Below, one piece after another: positions 36,570 to 45,554 of a stretch of DNA of 64,000 nucleotides. Location of the stretch: the NCBI RefSeq assembly GCF_009601685.2, contig NZ_CP045701.2, positions 124,001 to 188,000 on the forward strand, read 5' to 3'. The translations under genes were made by a program, and so were the position numbers. The notes under the pieces were generated by a model. It had not been told where the DNA came from, ran no database searches, and saw nothing but the letters and a program-made list of their open reading frames with translations. Within the stretch, counting starts at the first letter, position 1. Each line of letters begins with the position of its first letter. The DNA comes from Pseudomonas brassicacearum (GTDB taxonomy: Bacteria > Pseudomonadota > Gammaproteobacteria > Pseudomonadales > Pseudomonadaceae).

Positions 36570-36947
36570 GCCGGGGGTGCCTCTGACCCGTAACGCTGTC
36601 TTGTACTTCAGGTGAATAGCCGTCTTTGTAAAAAACGATTCAGCCCGAACATACTGCGTTCGTCACGTTTTTCGTAAAGGCGTGCCAAAGGGAAACTCTG
36701 CGAAATCGGCTGGTTCTGGTACTACGCCACCAACGACGTTTTCGCACAGCAACCCCTTACAGAGTACTGCAAGGTTGCGAGTATATCGGGCGATAGGCGT
36801 CGAGACGACCACTCGGTTCCGATTTTGACTATCAAATACGCACCTCTATGTGCTTTTTCGAACAATTTGCTATCGTGCCGGACCTGCCCAGGCCCCCAAC
36901 CCCGTGTTGCCAGGGTTGCAGAACCCACTATAAGAGAAGCCCTTGCC
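36570..36947. other. Intergenic region between the thioesterase and MFS genes
   Basis: About 380 bp without a supported gene, carrying the divergent promoters. TAAGAGAAG at 36930-36938 is the likely MFS ribosome binding region. No further structure was identified. Confidence 0.5.
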
Positions 36948-38246
36948 ATGACCACTGCGCCTTCGAGCACGGCAACGCCCGCACAACCGGCACGTCCATT
37001 GACCCGCAACGATTACAAGACCCTGTCGCTTTCTGCCTTGGGCGGTGCGCTGGAGTTCTACGATTTCATCATTTTCGTGTTCTTTGCCACCGTGGTCGGC
37101 AAATTGTTCTTCCCTGCCGAAATGCCCGAGTGGCTGCGCTTGATGCAGACGTTCGGCATTTTTGCCGCCGGTTACCTGGCCCGCCCCCTGGGCGGGATCG
37201 TCATGGCCCACTTTGGCGATCTGCTGGGGCGCAAGAAGATGTTCACCTTGAGCATTTTCATGATGGCCGTGCCGACCCTGATCATGGGCCTGCTGCCCAC
37301 GTACGCACAGATCGGCATGTGGGCGCCCATTCTGCTGTTGCTGATGCGGGTGATCCAGGGCGCGGCCATTGGCGGGGAAGTGCCAGGTGCCTGGGTATTC
37401 GTTTCCGAACACGTTCCGGCGCGCCACATCGGCTATGCCTGCGGCACGCTGACCTGCGGTCTGACGGCGGGGATTTTGTTGGGTTCGCTGGTCGCCACGG
37501 CGATCAACAGCATTTATACACCGGTGGAAGTGGCCGATTACGCCTGGCGGATCCCGTTCCTGCTGGGTGGCGTGTTCGGGCTGTTTTCGGTGTACCTGCG
37601 TCGCTGGTTGCACGAAACCCCGGTGTTCGCCGAGCTGCAACTGCGCAAAGCCCTGGCCGAGGAAGTGCCGCTGCGGGCCGTGCTGCGTGACCATCGCGGC
37701 GCCATCGCCATTTCCATGCTGTTGACCTGGCTGCTGTCGGCCGGCGTCATTGTGGTCATCCTGATGACACCGACCGTGTTGCAGACGGTGTACCACTTCA
37801 GCCCGACCACCGCGTTGCAGGCCAACAGCCTGGCGATCGTGTTCCTGAGTTTCGGTTGCATCGGTGCCGGTGTGCTGGCCGACCGTTTCGGCGCCGGGCG
37901 GGTGTTTGTCTTCGGCAGCAGTTTGCTGATGATCACTTTCTGGACCTTCTACCACTGCCTGTTCGACCACCCCGAGTGGCTGTTCCCGCTGTATGCCTTG
38001 AGTGGCTTGCTGGTAGGCACCATCGGCGCGGTGCCCTATGTCATGGTCAATGCCTTCCCGGCGGTGGTGCGCTTCAGCGGCCTGTCGTTCTCCTACAACC
38101 TGGCCTATGCAATCTTCGGCGGGTTGACGCCGATGATCGTGACCTTGCTGTTGAAAGAGAGCTCGATGGGGCCCGCGTACTACGTGGTGGTCATCTGTGG
38201 GATCGGGATTGTGGTGGGTGGGTATCTCTGGAAGAAGGGACGCTGA
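36948..38246 (+). CDS. MFS transporter, metabolite:H+ symporter (ProP/MHS) type
   Basis: A 432-residue twelve-helix transporter. ALEFYDFIIFVFFA in helix 1 and the loop LGRKKMF after helix 2 (DLLGRKK) identify the MHS subfamily, which includes ProP, KgtP and CitA. The substrate is probably an organic acid or osmolyte but is not determinable. The ATG at 36948 is chosen because the membrane domain begins about 45 residues later, as usual; the upstream frame extension is non-coding. In P. aeruginosa a similar gene also precedes pstS. Confidence 0.87.
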   Translation: MTTAPSSTATPAQPARPLTRNDYKTLSLSALGGALEFYDFIIFVFFATVVGKLFFPAEMPEWLRLMQTFGIFAAGYLARPLGGIVMAHFGDLLGRKKMFTLSIFMMAVPTLIMGLLPTYAQIGMWAPILLLLMRVIQGAAIGGEVPGAWVFVSEHVPARHIGYACGTLTCGLTAGILLGSLVATAINSIYTPVEVADYAWRIPFLLGGVFGLFSVYLRRWLHETPVFAELQLRKALAEEVPLRAVLRDHRGAIAISMLLTWLLSAGVIVVILMTPTVLQTVYHFSPTTALQANSLAIVFLSFGCIGAGVLADRFGAGRVFVFGSSLLMITFWTFYHCLFDHPEWLFPLYALSGLLVGTIGAVPYVMVNAFPAVVRFSGLSFSYNLAYAIFGGLTPMIVTLLLKESSMGPAYYVVVICGIGIVVGGYLWKKGR

Positions 38247-38264
38247 TCAGCGCTGGACAGGCCT

Positions 38265-38297
38265 CTGTGGTGAGGGGATAAATCCCCTCGCCACAAC
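38265..38297. repeat. REP-like palindrome after the MFS gene
   Basis: TGTGGTGAGGGGAT-AA-ATCCCCTCGCCACA: a compact inverted repeat of the GTGGCGAGGG REP subtype that could also act as a terminator. Confidence 0.7.
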
Positions 38298-38320
38298 ATC
38301 TTGTAAAACTCGATACTGGC

Positions 38321-38349
38321 CTTTCATCCAATTGTCATATTTCAGCCAT
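38321..38349 (+). promoter_or_regulatory. Pho boxes upstream of pstS
   Basis: Three 7-bp repeats at 11-bp spacing: CTTTCAT (38321), TTGTCAT (38332) and CAGCCAT (38343). This fits tandem PhoB half-sites (consensus CTGTCAT with AT-rich spacers) about 65-95 bp before the pstS start. Confidence 0.85.
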
Positions 38350-38414
38350 AGAGTGTTCACACGGCTTACCGATACTTGGCCGACTTAACACACTCTATCT
38401 GCTAGGAGTAAGGC

Positions 38415-39413
38415 ATGAAACTGAAGCGTTTGATGGCGGCAATGACTTTTGTCGCTGCTGGCGTAGCGACTGCCAGCGCGGTTGCCGCTGGTGTTGACCC
38501 GGCAATTCCGGCTTACACCAAGACCACTGGTGTGTCGGGCAACCTCTCCAGCGTCGGCTCCGATACCCTGGCCAACCTGATGACCTTGTGGGCCGAGAAC
38601 TACAAGAAAGAATATCCGAACGTAAACATCCAGATTCAAGCGGCCGGTTCCTCCACCGCGCCACCCGCGCTCACCGAAGGCACCTCCAACCTGGGCCCGA
38701 TGAGCCGCAAGATGAAGGACAACGAGCTGCAGGCTTTCGAACAGAAATACGGCTACAAGCCAACCGCTATCCCGGTTGCCGTGGACGCCCTGGCTGTGTT
38801 CGTACACAAGGACAACCCGATCAAAGGCCTGACCATGGCTCAGGTCGATGCGATTTTCTCCTCGACTCGTCTGTGCGGCGCCAAGGCCGACGTCAAGACC
38901 TGGGGTGACCTGGGCGTGACCGGTGACCTGGCCAACAAGCCAGTGCAACTGTTCGGCCGTAACTCCGTGTCCGGCACCTACGGCTACTTCAAGGAAGAAG
39001 CCCTGTGCAAAGGCGACTACAAGCCAAACGTCAACGAACAGCCGGGTTCGGCTTCGGTTGTGCAGTCGATCAGCAGCTCGCTTAATGGCGTCGGCTACTC
39101 GGGTATCGGCTACAAGACCGCCAGCGTGAAAACCGTTGCCTTGGCCAAGAAAGAAGGCGGCGAGTTCATCGAAGACAGCGAAGAGAACGCCCTGAACGGC
39201 AAGTACCCGCTGTCGCGCTTCCTCTACGTTTACGTCAACAAAGCCCCGAACAAGCCTCTGGCCCCGCTGGAAGCCGAGTTCGTGAAGCTGGTCCTGTCCA
39301 AGCAAGGCCAGGAAGTCGTGGTCAAGGACGGCTACATCCCACTGCCAGCCAAAGTAGCCGCCAAGGCACTGGCTGACCTGGGTCTGTCGGAAGGCAGCGT
39401 CGCCAAGAAGTAA
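38415..39413 (+). CDS. pstS: Phosphate ABC transporter substrate-binding protein
   Basis: A 332-residue periplasmic phosphate-binding protein. The signal peptide covers residues 1-25 (cleavage near SAVAAG). [21 protein letters not shown] and [14 protein letters not shown] segments form the phosphate pocket typical of PstS. AGGAG lies about eight bases before the ATG. The Pho boxes upstream indicate PhoB control. A hairpin (39421-39440) after the stop may allow pstS mRNA to exceed that of the membrane subunits. Confidence 0.95.
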   Translation: MKLKRLMAAMTFVAAGVATASAVAAGVDPAIPAYTKTTGVSGNLSSVGSDTLANLMTLWAENYKKEYPNVNIQIQAAGSSTAPPALTEGTSNLGPMSRKMKDNELQAFEQKYGYKPTAIPVAVDALAVFVHKDNPIKGLTMAQVDAIFSSTRLCGAKADVKTWGDLGVTGDLANKPVQLFGRNSVSGTYGYFKEEALCKGDYKPNVNEQPGSASVVQSISSSLNGVGYSGIGYKTASVKTVALAKKEGGEFIEDSEENALNGKYPLSRFLYVYVNKAPNKPLAPLEAEFVKLVLSKQGQEVVVKDGYIPLPAKVAAKALADLGLSEGSVAKK

Positions 39414-39420
39414 TACCTGA

Positions 39421-39440
39421 GTCCGGGCCAACGCCCGGAC
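39421..39440 (+). terminator. Hairpin after pstS
   Basis: GTCCGGGC-CAAC-GCCCGGAC followed by TTCT: a short strong stem, likely partial terminator or 3' stabiliser for pstS mRNA. Confidence 0.65.
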
Positions 39441-39443
39441 TTC

Positions 39444-39469
39444 TGTGGGAGCGAAGGTTGCTCCCACAA
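39444..39469. repeat. Short REP-like palindrome
   Basis: TGTGGGAGCGAAGGTTGCTC plus CCACAA, a solo, slightly shortened REP in the pstS-pstC interval. Confidence 0.65.
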
Positions 39470-39526
39470 CCCAAATTCCTGTCCGCTGCCGCTTCCTGCT
39501 GGCGGCGGATTTGCTGCGTCACTGCA

Positions 39527-39544
39527 TTGTCATCTTTCTGTCAT
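39527..39544 (+). promoter_or_regulatory. Pho box upstream of pstC
   Basis: TTGTCAT-CTTT-CTGTCAT is an almost exact PhoB site 23 bp before the pstC start, indicating a second PhoB input (or promoter) within the pst cluster. Confidence 0.85.
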
Positions 39545-39566
39545 ACAGGATCGCTAGGGTGTGCGC

Positions 39567-41852
39567 ATGAATGATCTGGCCAATTCCACAATGACTACGA
39601 CTTCCCCTCCCAAGCGCATTGACTTCAATACGCCTGAGCTTCAACGCAAGCGCCGCATTCGCGCGCTCAAGGATCGCCTGACCCGCTGGTACGTGCTGAT
39701 CGGCGGCCTCGCCGTCCTCGGTGCGATCACCCTGATTTTCTTCTTCCTGGGCTATGTGGTGCTGCCCCTGTTCCAGGGCGCGGACCTGACCGCCAAGGAC
39801 TCGATCACGCCGGCCTGGATGCAAGACGCCGGCAAACCCTTGATGATCTCCATCGAAGAACAGAACCAAGTCGCCATGCGGGTTTCCGACAAGGGCCAGG
39901 CGCTGTTCTTCGACGTCCGCAGTGGCGCCGAACTGCGTCGTGTCGACCTGCCGATTCCGGCCGGTGCCAGCGTAACGTCCATTGGTGAAGACCAACCCGG
40001 CAGCCCGCTGGTGGCGATCGGCCTGTCCAACGGCCAGGCCCTGGTATTTCGTCACACCTATAAGGTCACCTACCCGGACGGCAAGAAAACCATCTCGCCT
40101 GCCGTCGAATATCCTTACGGCGAGACGCCGATCGTATTGAACGAGCAGGGCGCCGCCCTGGAACATGTCAGCCTCAACGCCTCTGATACGACCTTGCTGT
40201 TGGCCGGTTCCAGCGGTGCTCAATTGCATGTGCTGTCGCTGACCAGCGAAGAAAACATGATGACCGGTGAGGTCACCAGCGAGCAGACCCGCATTGACCT
40301 GCCGCAGATGACCGAGCCGGTGAAGAGCATCTTCGTGGACCCGCGCCAGCAATGGCTGTATGTGGTCAACGGGCGTGCCCAGGCCGATGTGTTCAGCCTG
40401 CGGGACAAGAGCCTCAACGGTCGCTACAAACTGCTCGAGGACGCCGACGCCCAAGTCACCGCCGTCACCCAGCTGGTGGGCGGGATCTCGCTGATCATCG
40501 GCGACTCCAAGGGCGGCCTGGCCCAATGGTTCATGGCTCGCGATCCGGACGGCGAGCTGCGCTTCAAACAGATTCGTACCTTCCAGATGGGCAGCGCGCC
40601 GATCGTTGAGATCAGCGCCGAAGAACGTCGCAAGGGCTTCGTTGCGCTCGACGCCGCCGGCAAGCTTGGCGTATTCCACAGCACCGCCCACCGCACCCTG
40701 CTGGTGGACCAGGTGGTCGATGGCCAGGGCCTGTTCGGCATGTCGCCACGGGCCAACCGCCTGATCGTCGAGCAGGGCGGCAAGCTGCAACCGCTGACAC
40801 TGGACAACCCGCACCCGGAAGTGTCGTGGAGCGCGTTGTGGGGCAAGGTTTGGTACGAGAACTACGACGAGCCTCAGTACGTCTGGCAATCGACCGCCGC
40901 CAACACCGACTTCGAACCCAAGATGAGCCTGTCGCCGTTGACCTTCGGCACCCTGAAAGCAGCGTTCTACGCGATGCTGCTGGCCGCACCGCTGGCGATT
41001 GCCGCCGCGATCTACACCGCCTACTTCATGGCCCCGGGCATGCGTCGCAAGGTCAAGCCGGTGATCGAATTGATGGAAGCGATGCCGACGGTGATCCTCG
41101 GCTTCTTCGCCGGGCTGTTCCTGGCGCCGTACGTCGAAGGGCACTTGCCGGGTATCTTCAGCCTGCTGATGTTGTTGCCGGTGGGCATTCTGGTGGCCGG
41201 TTTCGTCTTCAGTCGCTTGCCTGAGTCCGTGCGTCTGAAGGTACCAGAGGGCTGGGAAAGCGCGATGTTGATCCCGGTGATCCTGTTCGTGGGCTGGCTC
41301 TCGCTGTACATGAGCCCGTACATGGAGGCCTGGTTCTTCGGCGGCGACATGCGCATGTGGATCTCCCATGACCTGGGCATCACCTACGACCAGCGCAACG
41401 CCCTGGTGGTCGGCCTGGCGATGGGCTTCGCGGTGATTCCGAACATTTATTCCATCGCCGAAGACGCCGTGTTCAGCGTGCCCCGCGGCCTGACCCTGGG
41501 CTCTCTGGCCCTCGGCGCCACGCCGTGGCAGACCATGACCCGCGTGGTGATCCTCACCGCCAGCCCTGGCATTTTCTCGGCGCTGATGATCGGCATGGGT
41601 CGTGCGGTCGGCGAAACCATGATCGTGCTGATGGCGACCGGTAACACGCCGGTCATGGAAATGAACCTGTTCGAAGGCCTGCGTACCCTGGCGGCCAACG
41701 TGGCGGTGGAAATGCCGGAGTCGGAAGTTGGCGGCAGCCATTACCGCGTGCTGTTCCTGTCGGCCCTGGTGCTGCTGTTGTTCACCTTCATCATGAACAC
41801 CCTCGCCGAGCTGATCCGTCAGCGTCTGCGCAAGAAATATTCGTCGCTTTAA
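39567..41852 (+). CDS. pstC: Phosphate ABC transporter permease PstC
   Basis: A 761-residue inner-membrane permease. One helix lies near residues 40-65, followed by a large periplasmic insertion (about 65-465) with beta-propeller-like character, then the transport domain with about six helices and the EAA-type loop (LGATPWQTMTRVVI). This extended form is normal for Pseudomonas and much longer than E. coli PstC. The ATG at 39567 is chosen; an in-frame GTG lies two codons earlier. A Pho box lies directly upstream. pstA begins 15 bp after the stop. Confidence 0.93.
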   Translation: MNDLANSTMTTTSPPKRIDFNTPELQRKRRIRALKDRLTRWYVLIGGLAVLGAITLIFFFLGYVVLPLFQGADLTAKDSITPAWMQDAGKPLMISIEEQNQVAMRVSDKGQALFFDVRSGAELRRVDLPIPAGASVTSIGEDQPGSPLVAIGLSNGQALVFRHTYKVTYPDGKKTISPAVEYPYGETPIVLNEQGAALEHVSLNASDTTLLLAGSSGAQLHVLSLTSEENMMTGEVTSEQTRIDLPQMTEPVKSIFVDPRQQWLYVVNGRAQADVFSLRDKSLNGRYKLLEDADAQVTAVTQLVGGISLIIGDSKGGLAQWFMARDPDGELRFKQIRTFQMGSAPIVEISAEERRKGFVALDAAGKLGVFHSTAHRTLLVDQVVDGQGLFGMSPRANRLIVEQGGKLQPLTLDNPHPEVSWSALWGKVWYENYDEPQYVWQSTAANTDFEPKMSLSPLTFGTLKAAFYAMLLAAPLAIAAAIYTAYFMAPGMRRKVKPVIELMEAMPTVILGFFAGLFLAPYVEGHLPGIFSLLMLLPVGILVAGFVFSRLPESVRLKVPEGWESAMLIPVILFVGWLSLYMSPYMEAWFFGGDMRMWISHDLGITYDQRNALVVGLAMGFAVIPNIYSIAEDAVFSVPRGLTLGSLALGATPWQTMTRVVILTASPGIFSALMIGMGRAVGETMIVLMATGNTPVMEMNLFEGLRTLAANVAVEMPESEVGGSHYRVLFLSALVLLLFTFIMNTLAELIRQRLRKKYSSL

Positions 41853-41867
41853 GAAAGGTAGAAGTCT

Positions 41868-43538
41868 GTGAAACAGAACTCCCTGAAAGGATGGTTCAAG
41901 AGCGGCGCCCCCGGCGTCTGGATCAGCGGTGGCGCGGTGTCCATCGCGGTCATCATGACCATTGGCCTGCTGGCGGTGATCGCCGTGCGCGGCCTGGGCC
42001 ACTTCTGGCCGGCGGACCTGGTCCACGCCAGCTACGAGGTGCCGGGCATGCCTGCGCACCTGGTGGTCGGCGAAATCGTGCAGAAAGAAGAAGTGCCTCG
42101 CGAGCGCCTGAAAAGCGCCGGCCTGCCGGTGCCGGACGAAGGCCCGGAGTTCATGACTCGCGAGCTGATCAAGGTGGGTAACCGGGACCTGAACGGCACC
42201 GATTTCACCTGGATCGTCGGTGACTGGCTGACCAACCAGACCACGCCGCCGGAGCTGATGGCCATCGAGCGTCGTGAGTGGGGCAACTTCTACGGCTACC
42301 TGGTCAACGTCAAGCAGGACGGCAAGGTCATTGCCGAAGGCGAGGCGGCCTGGCCGGAGCTGCAAGCCCGCGTTCAGCGGGTCAACCAATTGGCCGCCGA
42401 GCTCAAGACCCTGGAAAAAAGCGACATCGGTGCAATCAACGCCGGCCTGGAGCGCATCCGCCTGCACGGTCGCAAACTGGAGCTCAATGGCAAGCTCGAT
42501 GCCGCCGCTCAAGCGGACCTGGAAAGCGAACGTGCCGAACTCAATGCCCGTTACAAGGACATCGAAGCGCGCCTGTCCGACCTGCATGCACAATTCAACC
42601 GCGACAGCCTGACCGCCCGCGATGCCAACGGCAAGGAAGTGGAGATCGGCATCGGCAAGGTGGTACACGCCTATCAGCCGAACGGCATGGGCACGTTTGC
42701 CAAGCTCGGCTTCTATTTCAGCAAGGTCTGGGAATTCCTCAGCGACGACCCCCGTGAAGCCAACACCGAAGGTGGCATCTTCCCGGCGATTTTCGGCACT
42801 GTGATGATGACCCTGATCATGGCGATGATCGTCACGCCGTTCGGCGTGCTGGCGGCGGTCTATCTGCGTGAATACGCCCGCCAAGGCCCGATGACCCGCC
42901 TGATCCGTATCGCGGTGAACAACCTGGCCGGCGTTCCAGCCATCGTCTACGGTGTGTTCGGCCTGGGCTTCTTCGTCTACGTGCTGGGTGGTTCGGTCGA
43001 CCGGTTGTTCTTCCCCGAAGCCTTGCCGGCGCCGACCTTCGGTACCCCGGGCCTGCTCTGGGCATCCCTGACCCTGGCGCTGCTGGCGGTGCCGGTGGTG
43101 ATCGTAGCGACCGAGGAAGGCCTGGCGCGGATCCCGCGGACCGTGCGCGAAGGCTCCCTGGCCCTCGGCGCGACCAAGGCCGAGACCCTGTGGAAAATCG
43201 TTCTGCCCATGGCGAGCCCGGCGATGATGACCGGGATGATCCTCGCCGTGGCCCGTGCCGCTGGCGAAGTGGCGCCACTGATGCTGGTGGGCGTGGTGAA
43301 ACTGGCCCCGTCGCTGCCGCTGGACGGCAACTACCCCTACCTGCACCTGGACCAGAAGATCATGCACTTGGGCTTTCACATCTATGACGTGGGCTTCCAG
43401 AGCCCGAACGTCGAAGCGGCACGACCGCTGGTGTACGCCACGGCGCTGTTGCTGGTGCTGGTGATCGCCACGCTCAACCTGTCGGCGGTGTGGATCCGTA
43501 ATCACCTGCGCGAGAAGTACAAGGCACTGGATAGCTGA
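41868..43538 (+). CDS. pstA: Phosphate ABC transporter permease PstA
   Basis: A 556-residue permease: helix near residues 18-45, a long periplasmic region (about 50-290) with an internal coiled-coil stretch (about 165-245), then the five- to six-helix transport domain (about 300-545) with the EAA loop (LGATKAETLWKIVLPMA). It is longer than E. coli PstA, as in other Pseudomonas. GTG start at 41868, with AGAAAGG upstream. Follows pstC by 15 bp; a REPIN separates it from pstB. Confidence 0.93.
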   Translation: MKQNSLKGWFKSGAPGVWISGGAVSIAVIMTIGLLAVIAVRGLGHFWPADLVHASYEVPGMPAHLVVGEIVQKEEVPRERLKSAGLPVPDEGPEFMTRELIKVGNRDLNGTDFTWIVGDWLTNQTTPPELMAIERREWGNFYGYLVNVKQDGKVIAEGEAAWPELQARVQRVNQLAAELKTLEKSDIGAINAGLERIRLHGRKLELNGKLDAAAQADLESERAELNARYKDIEARLSDLHAQFNRDSLTARDANGKEVEIGIGKVVHAYQPNGMGTFAKLGFYFSKVWEFLSDDPREANTEGGIFPAIFGTVMMTLIMAMIVTPFGVLAAVYLREYARQGPMTRLIRIAVNNLAGVPAIVYGVFGLGFFVYVLGGSVDRLFFPEALPAPTFGTPGLLWASLTLALLAVPVVIVATEEGLARIPRTVREGSLALGATKAETLWKIVLPMASPAMMTGMILAVARAAGEVAPLMLVGVVKLAPSLPLDGNYPYLHLDQKIMHLGFHIYDVGFQSPNVEAARPLVYATALLLVLVIATLNLSAVWIRNHLREKYKALDS

Positions 43539-43543
43539 TGGTC

Positions 43544-43614
43544 TGTGGGAGCGAGCTTGCTCGCGAAGCTTTGGCTGCCTTGATGGCCCCTTCGCGAGCA
43601 AGCTCGCTCCCACA
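43544..43614. repeat. REPIN within the pst operon
   Basis: TGTGGGAGCGAGCTTGCTCG and CGAGCAAGCTCGCTCCCACA, about 30 bp apart, between pstA and pstB. As mRNA it would form a long hairpin that could alter pstA/pstB ratios. Confidence 0.88.
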
Positions 43615-43693
43615 CTGATCGGCGTTCACCGGAATTTTATGGGGCCGCCACAAAGGCGTTCCGAACCGAATTTGTTAGCACAGGGAGCCTCCC

Positions 43694-44527
43694 ATGCAAC
43701 ACGAAGCACATACACACGGCATCAACATGTCGGCCCTGGGCCGCGACAAGCAGAGCCTGGACCTGGCTCAGGAAACCGTCGCCATCGAAGTGCCCGGCCT
43801 GAGTCTGTTCTACGGCGAGAAGCAGGCGCTGTATGACGTCAGCCTGAACATCCCGAAACAGCGCGTCACCGCGTTTATCGGCCCGTCGGGCTGCGGCAAG
43901 TCGACCTTGCTGCGCACTTTCAACCGCATGAACGACCTGGTGGACGGATGCCGCGTCGAGGGGGAAATCAACCTCTACGGCAACAACATCTACCGCAAGG
44001 GCGAAGACGTGGCCGAGCTGCGTCGTCGCGTGGGCATGGTGTTCCAGAAGCCCAACCCGTTCCCGAAAACCATCTACGAAAACGTGGTCTACGGCTTGCG
44101 CATCCAGGGCATCAACAAGAAGCGCATCCTCGACGAAGCCGTGGAATGGGCCCTCAAGGGCGCGGCGTTGTGGGATGAGGTCAAGGACCGCCTGCATGAA
44201 TCGGCCCTGGGCTTGTCCGGTGGTCAGCAGCAACGTCTGGTGATCGCTCGCACCATTGCCGTGGAACCGGAAGTGCTGCTGCTCGACGAGCCCTGCTCGG
44301 CCCTGGACCCGATCTCGACGCTGAAAGTCGAAGAGCTGATCTACGAGCTCAAGTCCAAGTTCACCATCGTCATCGTGACCCACAACATGCAACAGGCGGC
44401 GCGGGTTTCCGACTACACCGCGTTCATGTACATGGGCAAGCTGGTGGAATTCGGCGACACCGATACCCTGTTCACCAATCCGGCCAAGAAACAGACCGAA
44501 GACTACATCACTGGTCGTTACGGCTAG
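43694..44527 (+). CDS. pstB: Phosphate ABC transporter ATP-binding protein
   Basis: A 277-residue ATPase energising phosphate import. Walker A is GPSGCGKST (residues 63-71), the signature LSGGQQQR, and Walker [12 protein letters not shown]. The N-terminal ~30 residues are longer than in E. coli PstB and His-rich (MQHEAHTHG). CAGGGA precedes the ATG. phoU follows after about 100 bp. Confidence 0.96.
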   Translation: MQHEAHTHGINMSALGRDKQSLDLAQETVAIEVPGLSLFYGEKQALYDVSLNIPKQRVTAFIGPSGCGKSTLLRTFNRMNDLVDGCRVEGEINLYGNNIYRKGEDVAELRRRVGMVFQKPNPFPKTIYENVVYGLRIQGINKKRILDEAVEWALKGAALWDEVKDRLHESALGLSGGQQQRLVIARTIAVEPEVLLLDEPCSALDPISTLKVEELIYELKSKFTIVIVTHNMQQAARVSDYTAFMYMGKLVEFGDTDTLFTNPAKKQTEDYITGRYG

Positions 44528-44576
44528 TCGAGGCTGCTGCATAGCCGCACTGCGCTATCAGGATCAACATTTAACT

Positions 44577-44604
44577 GCTTGAAGCTTGCAGCTTGAAGCT
44601 TGCA
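44577..44604. repeat. 14-bp direct repeat in the phoU leader
   Basis: GCTTGAAGCTTGCA occurs twice in tandem (44577-44590, 44591-44604), each holding the AAGCTT palindrome, ending 20 bp before the phoU start. Confidence 0.7.
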
Positions 44605-44624
44605 ACTTTCGCGGAGCGAACAAA

Positions 44625-45386
44625 ATGATTTCGAAGGAAGGCCTTACTCACCACATTTCCGCACAGTTCAACGCTGAGCTTGAGGAAGTGCGCAGTCACT
44701 TGCTGGCCATGGGCGGGCTGGTGGAAAAGCAGGTCAACGACGCGGTGACCGCGCTGATCGAGGCCGACTCCGGCCTGGCCCAGCAGGTGCGCGAAATCGA
44801 TGACCAGATCAACCAGATGGAGCGCAACATCGACGAGGAGTGCCTGCGTATCCTGGCCCGTCGTCAGCCGGCGGCTTCCGACCTGCGGCTGATCATCAGC
44901 ATCTCCAAGTCGGTGATCGATCTTGAGCGTATCGGCGACGAAGCCACCAAGATCGCTCGTCGTGCCATTCAGTTGTGCGAAGAAGGCGAGGCACCGCGCG
45001 GTTACGTCGAGGTTCGCCACATTGGCGACCAGGTGCGCAACATGGTTCGCGATGCGCTGGACGCCTTTGCCCGCTTCGACGCCGACCTGGCGTTGTCGGT
45101 GGCCCAGTACGACAAGATCATCGACCGCGAATACAAGACCGCCCTGCGCGAGCTGGCGACTTACATGATGGAAGACCCGCGCTCCATCTCTCGGGTGTTG
45201 AGCATCATCTGGGTGCTGCGTTCTCTGGAGCGTATCGGCGATCATGCACGCAACATCTCGGAACTTGTCATCTACCTGGTGCGCGGCACGGATGTGCGGC
45301 ATTTGGGGCTCAAGCGGATGAAGCAAGAAGTTGAGGGCACCCCGTCCGAAACTGCTAATGTTCCGGGCGAAACTGACGATAAGTAA
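44625..45386 (+). CDS. phoU: Phosphate signalling protein PhoU
   Basis: A 253-residue all-helical protein of two three-helix bundles that mediates signalling between PstSCAB and PhoR, keeping the regulon off when phosphate is plentiful. E/DxxxD-type metal-binding segments are visible (IDLERIGDEATKIA and LRSLERIGDHARNI). The ATG at 44625 starts MISKEGLTHHIS as in Pseudomonas PhoU. It is the last gene of the pst operon, followed by a strong terminator. Confidence 0.95.
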   Translation: MISKEGLTHHISAQFNAELEEVRSHLLAMGGLVEKQVNDAVTALIEADSGLAQQVREIDDQINQMERNIDEECLRILARRQPAASDLRLIISISKSVIDLERIGDEATKIARRAIQLCEEGEAPRGYVEVRHIGDQVRNMVRDALDAFARFDADLALSVAQYDKIIDREYKTALRELATYMMEDPRSISRVLSIIWVLRSLERIGDHARNISELVIYLVRGTDVRHLGLKRMKQEVEGTPSETANVPGETDDK

Positions 45387-45401
45387 GATTGCCAAGAAAA
45401 G

Positions 45402-45430
45402 CGCCCGGCCTTCTGGTCGGGCTTTTTTTT
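45402..45430 (+). terminator. Terminator after phoU
   Basis: GCCCGGCC-TTCT-GGTCGGGC followed by eight T residues. Confidence 0.9.
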
Positions 45431-45554
45431 GGATTTTTTTTAATCGAAAGCAGCACCCCGCGAACGAAAAGTCCCGGCGTGACTGAAGGTTTTTTGGCAA
45501 TGTGCCATCAGTAAAAGCGGTATGCTTGCCGGGATTTTTTAGAGGTGTATCTGG

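Noticed and set aside
39519-43613. A 1364-codon open frame antisense to pstC and pstA
   Set aside because: It mirrors the codon bias of high-GC genes on the other strand, has low-complexity His/Gln/Arg-rich content, no recognised domain, and overlaps firmly identified genes.
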